A stretch of DNA of 5,526 nucleotides, taken from positions 1 to 5,526 of the forward strand of contig JAVBML010000025.1 in the NCBI GenBank assembly GCA_031552655.1, given 5' to 3'. Numbering within the stretch: position 1 is the first letter of the stretch; every line of letters begins with the position of its first letter. The translations under genes and the position numbers were made by a program. The notes below the pieces were generated by a model. That model was not told the origin of the DNA. It did no database searches and worked only from the letters and a program-made list of their open reading frames with translations. The stretch comes from CAZTPH01 sp031552655. Lineage in GTDB: Bacteria > Pseudomonadota > Gammaproteobacteria > UBA9339. Positions 4,644 to 5,526 of the stretch are shown here, piece by piece.

Positions 4644-5526
4644 TCAATAGTATTTTCACTAAATTATGTGCTGGGAGACGGTTAATCTCCTCGGTTTTGC
4701 TGCTAACTTTCATCGCAGGAATAATGGGACCAACCTTTGCTAGGGTTGAAGGCAGTGGTTCATTGCACACTACTTTTTCTCAGAATACCTCCAGAGTTGA
4801 AGTTGGTGATGGAAATCATCGTCTCAGGCAGAGATTAGGAGCCAAGCTATTTCCTTGGACTTTGGTTACTCAGCCTTGGTCTACTAGCCGTGGGCAATTG
4901 TTGTTTAGCCATCAGGATAAATACCAAGCCTACCTAGAGTTAGGAGGACAAAAGCAGTTTAACCAGAACAGTAGCGTAGCAGGAGTTTACGATTTATTTA
5001 TTCCTTTAGCTCAGAGTGAAAATCAATTGCTATTTACAGATTTACGTCTCTTTGATCGTAGTGGTAGAGGTGCGGAGGGTAATTTGCATCTGGGCTATCG
5101 CAGTATGGATTTGGGACGAGAACGGATGTTCGGTATCTACGGAGCCTATGATCTAAAAAAGAGTCATCATGGAATTAACTATCGCCAGCTAACAATGGGA
5201 GTGGAGTATTGGAATAACAGATTATTTATGGGAGGTAATTACTACCAGCCGCTGGGTAAGCGAAGTCATCTAGTGAAGGTTAGCTATGGAAAAGATGAGC
5301 AAGGAAATGGTGAAGAGTTAGTTAGCCTATCTGATCTTAGAAGAAGCTATTCCGGTGGTAGAGGTTATATCCAGAATAATTACCATGAAAGAGTTCTAGG
5401 AGGTTACGATGGCGAAGTGGGCTATGCCTTCAGTGATAATCTCACAGGCTACGCAGGAGGCTACTATTTCCACGGTAATCAAGCGGGGAGCATGGTAGGC
5501 CCTAAAGCTAGAATTATCTATCACCA
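4637..5526 (+). CDS. Inverse autotransporter, intimin/invasin-type beta-domain protein (5' part, runs off the window)
   Basis: The frame is open for 296 codons to the window end with no stop. Residues 1-35 form a signal peptide: basic n-region (Lys9, Arg14, Arg15), hydrophobic core 16-31, and likely cleavage after TFA (33-35). From about residue 60 the sequence matches the inverse autotransporter beta domain (Pfam IAT_beta). Landmarks are LRQRLGAKLFPW (63-74), QLLFTDLRLFDRSG (130-143), GNLHLGYRSMDLG (148-160), FGIYGAYDLKK (165-175), LTMGVEYW (185-192), GGNYYQPLG (199-207), GGYDGEVGYAF (255-265) and GYAGGYYFHGN (271-281). Such proteins form an outer-membrane barrel whose C-terminal passenger is exported through it, often for adhesion to host cells. 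No LysM domain lies between signal and barrel, unlike intimin. The passenger is outside the window. The start is ATG 4637 (or GTG 4640), since TAG at 4628-4630 closes the frame; no strong ribosome site is seen. Confidence 0.9.
   Translation, partial: MVINSIFTKLCAGRRLISSVLLLTFIAGIMGPTFARVEGSGSLHTTFSQNTSRVEVGDGNHRLRQRLGAKLFPWTLVTQPWSTSRGQLLFSHQDKYQAYLELGGQKQFNQNSSVAGVYDLFIPLAQSENQLLFTDLRLFDRSGRGAEGNLHLGYRSMDLGRERMFGIYGAYDLKKSHHGINYRQLTMGVEYWNNRLFMGGNYYQPLGKRSHLVKVSYGKDEQGNGEELVSLSDLRRSYSGGRGYIQNNYHERVLGGYDGEVGYAFSDNLTGYAGGYYFHGNQAGSMVGPKARIIYH

Noticed and set aside
1..5526. CRISPR array, insertion sequence or transposase
   Set aside because: No regularly spaced direct repeats and no transposase-like protein were seen in any frame.

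Overview
The window reads as a piece of an AT-rich, Gram-negative, probably gammaproteobacterial chromosome. Three things point that way: a minor-pilin operon resembling the MSHA type IV pilus family, a gene for an intimin/invasin-type inverse autotransporter (an outer-membrane protein), and a tRNA-Arg with encoded CCA. Pilus plus inverse autotransporter suggests a host-associated or surface-colonising lifestyle. That is inference; no species can be named from the sequence.

Layout. (1) 1-80 is AT-rich leader or intergenic DNA with an 18-bp perfect palindrome. (2) 81-2753 (+) holds four tightly overlapping genes for type IV prepilin-like proteins, in the order GspH-like, GspI-like, GspJ-like, GspK/PilX-like (MshC, MshD, MshO and MshP-like in MSHA terms). 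The first three carry the G|F-x-x-x-E processing motif. The fourth lacks Glu+5 and carries a very large beta-rich extension. (3) 2761-3360 (-) is a complete nitroreductase of the Frm2/CinD type, convergent with the pilin operon (7 bp between the stop codons), with a good sigma-70 promoter. (4) 3477-3553 (-) is tRNA-Arg(CCT). (5) 3554-4636 is AT-rich and gene-poor. It contains a strong intrinsic terminator on the + strand with no recognised gene feeding it, a 112-codon coiled-coil ORF of unknown function, several very small ORFs, and an 11-bp inverted repeat. (6) 4637-5526 (+) is the 5' part of an inverse autotransporter gene that runs off the window: signal peptide, then most of an intimin/invasin-type beta-barrel domain.

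How the parts fit. The four pilin-like proteins would be made together from one mRNA, cleaved by the prepilin peptidase (not in the window), and would assemble as a priming or tip complex of a type IV pilus or related filament. The inverse autotransporter is a separate surface structure that threads its C-terminal passenger through its own barrel. Both are plausible adhesion factors, but nothing in the sequence links them in regulation. The nitroreductase and tRNA look like housekeeping or stress genes between the two surface loci. The most unusual items are the chimeric fourth pilin gene, the orphan terminator with a 27-codon ORF ending inside its stem, and a 29-codon membrane-peptide ORF overlapping the start of the autotransporter gene.
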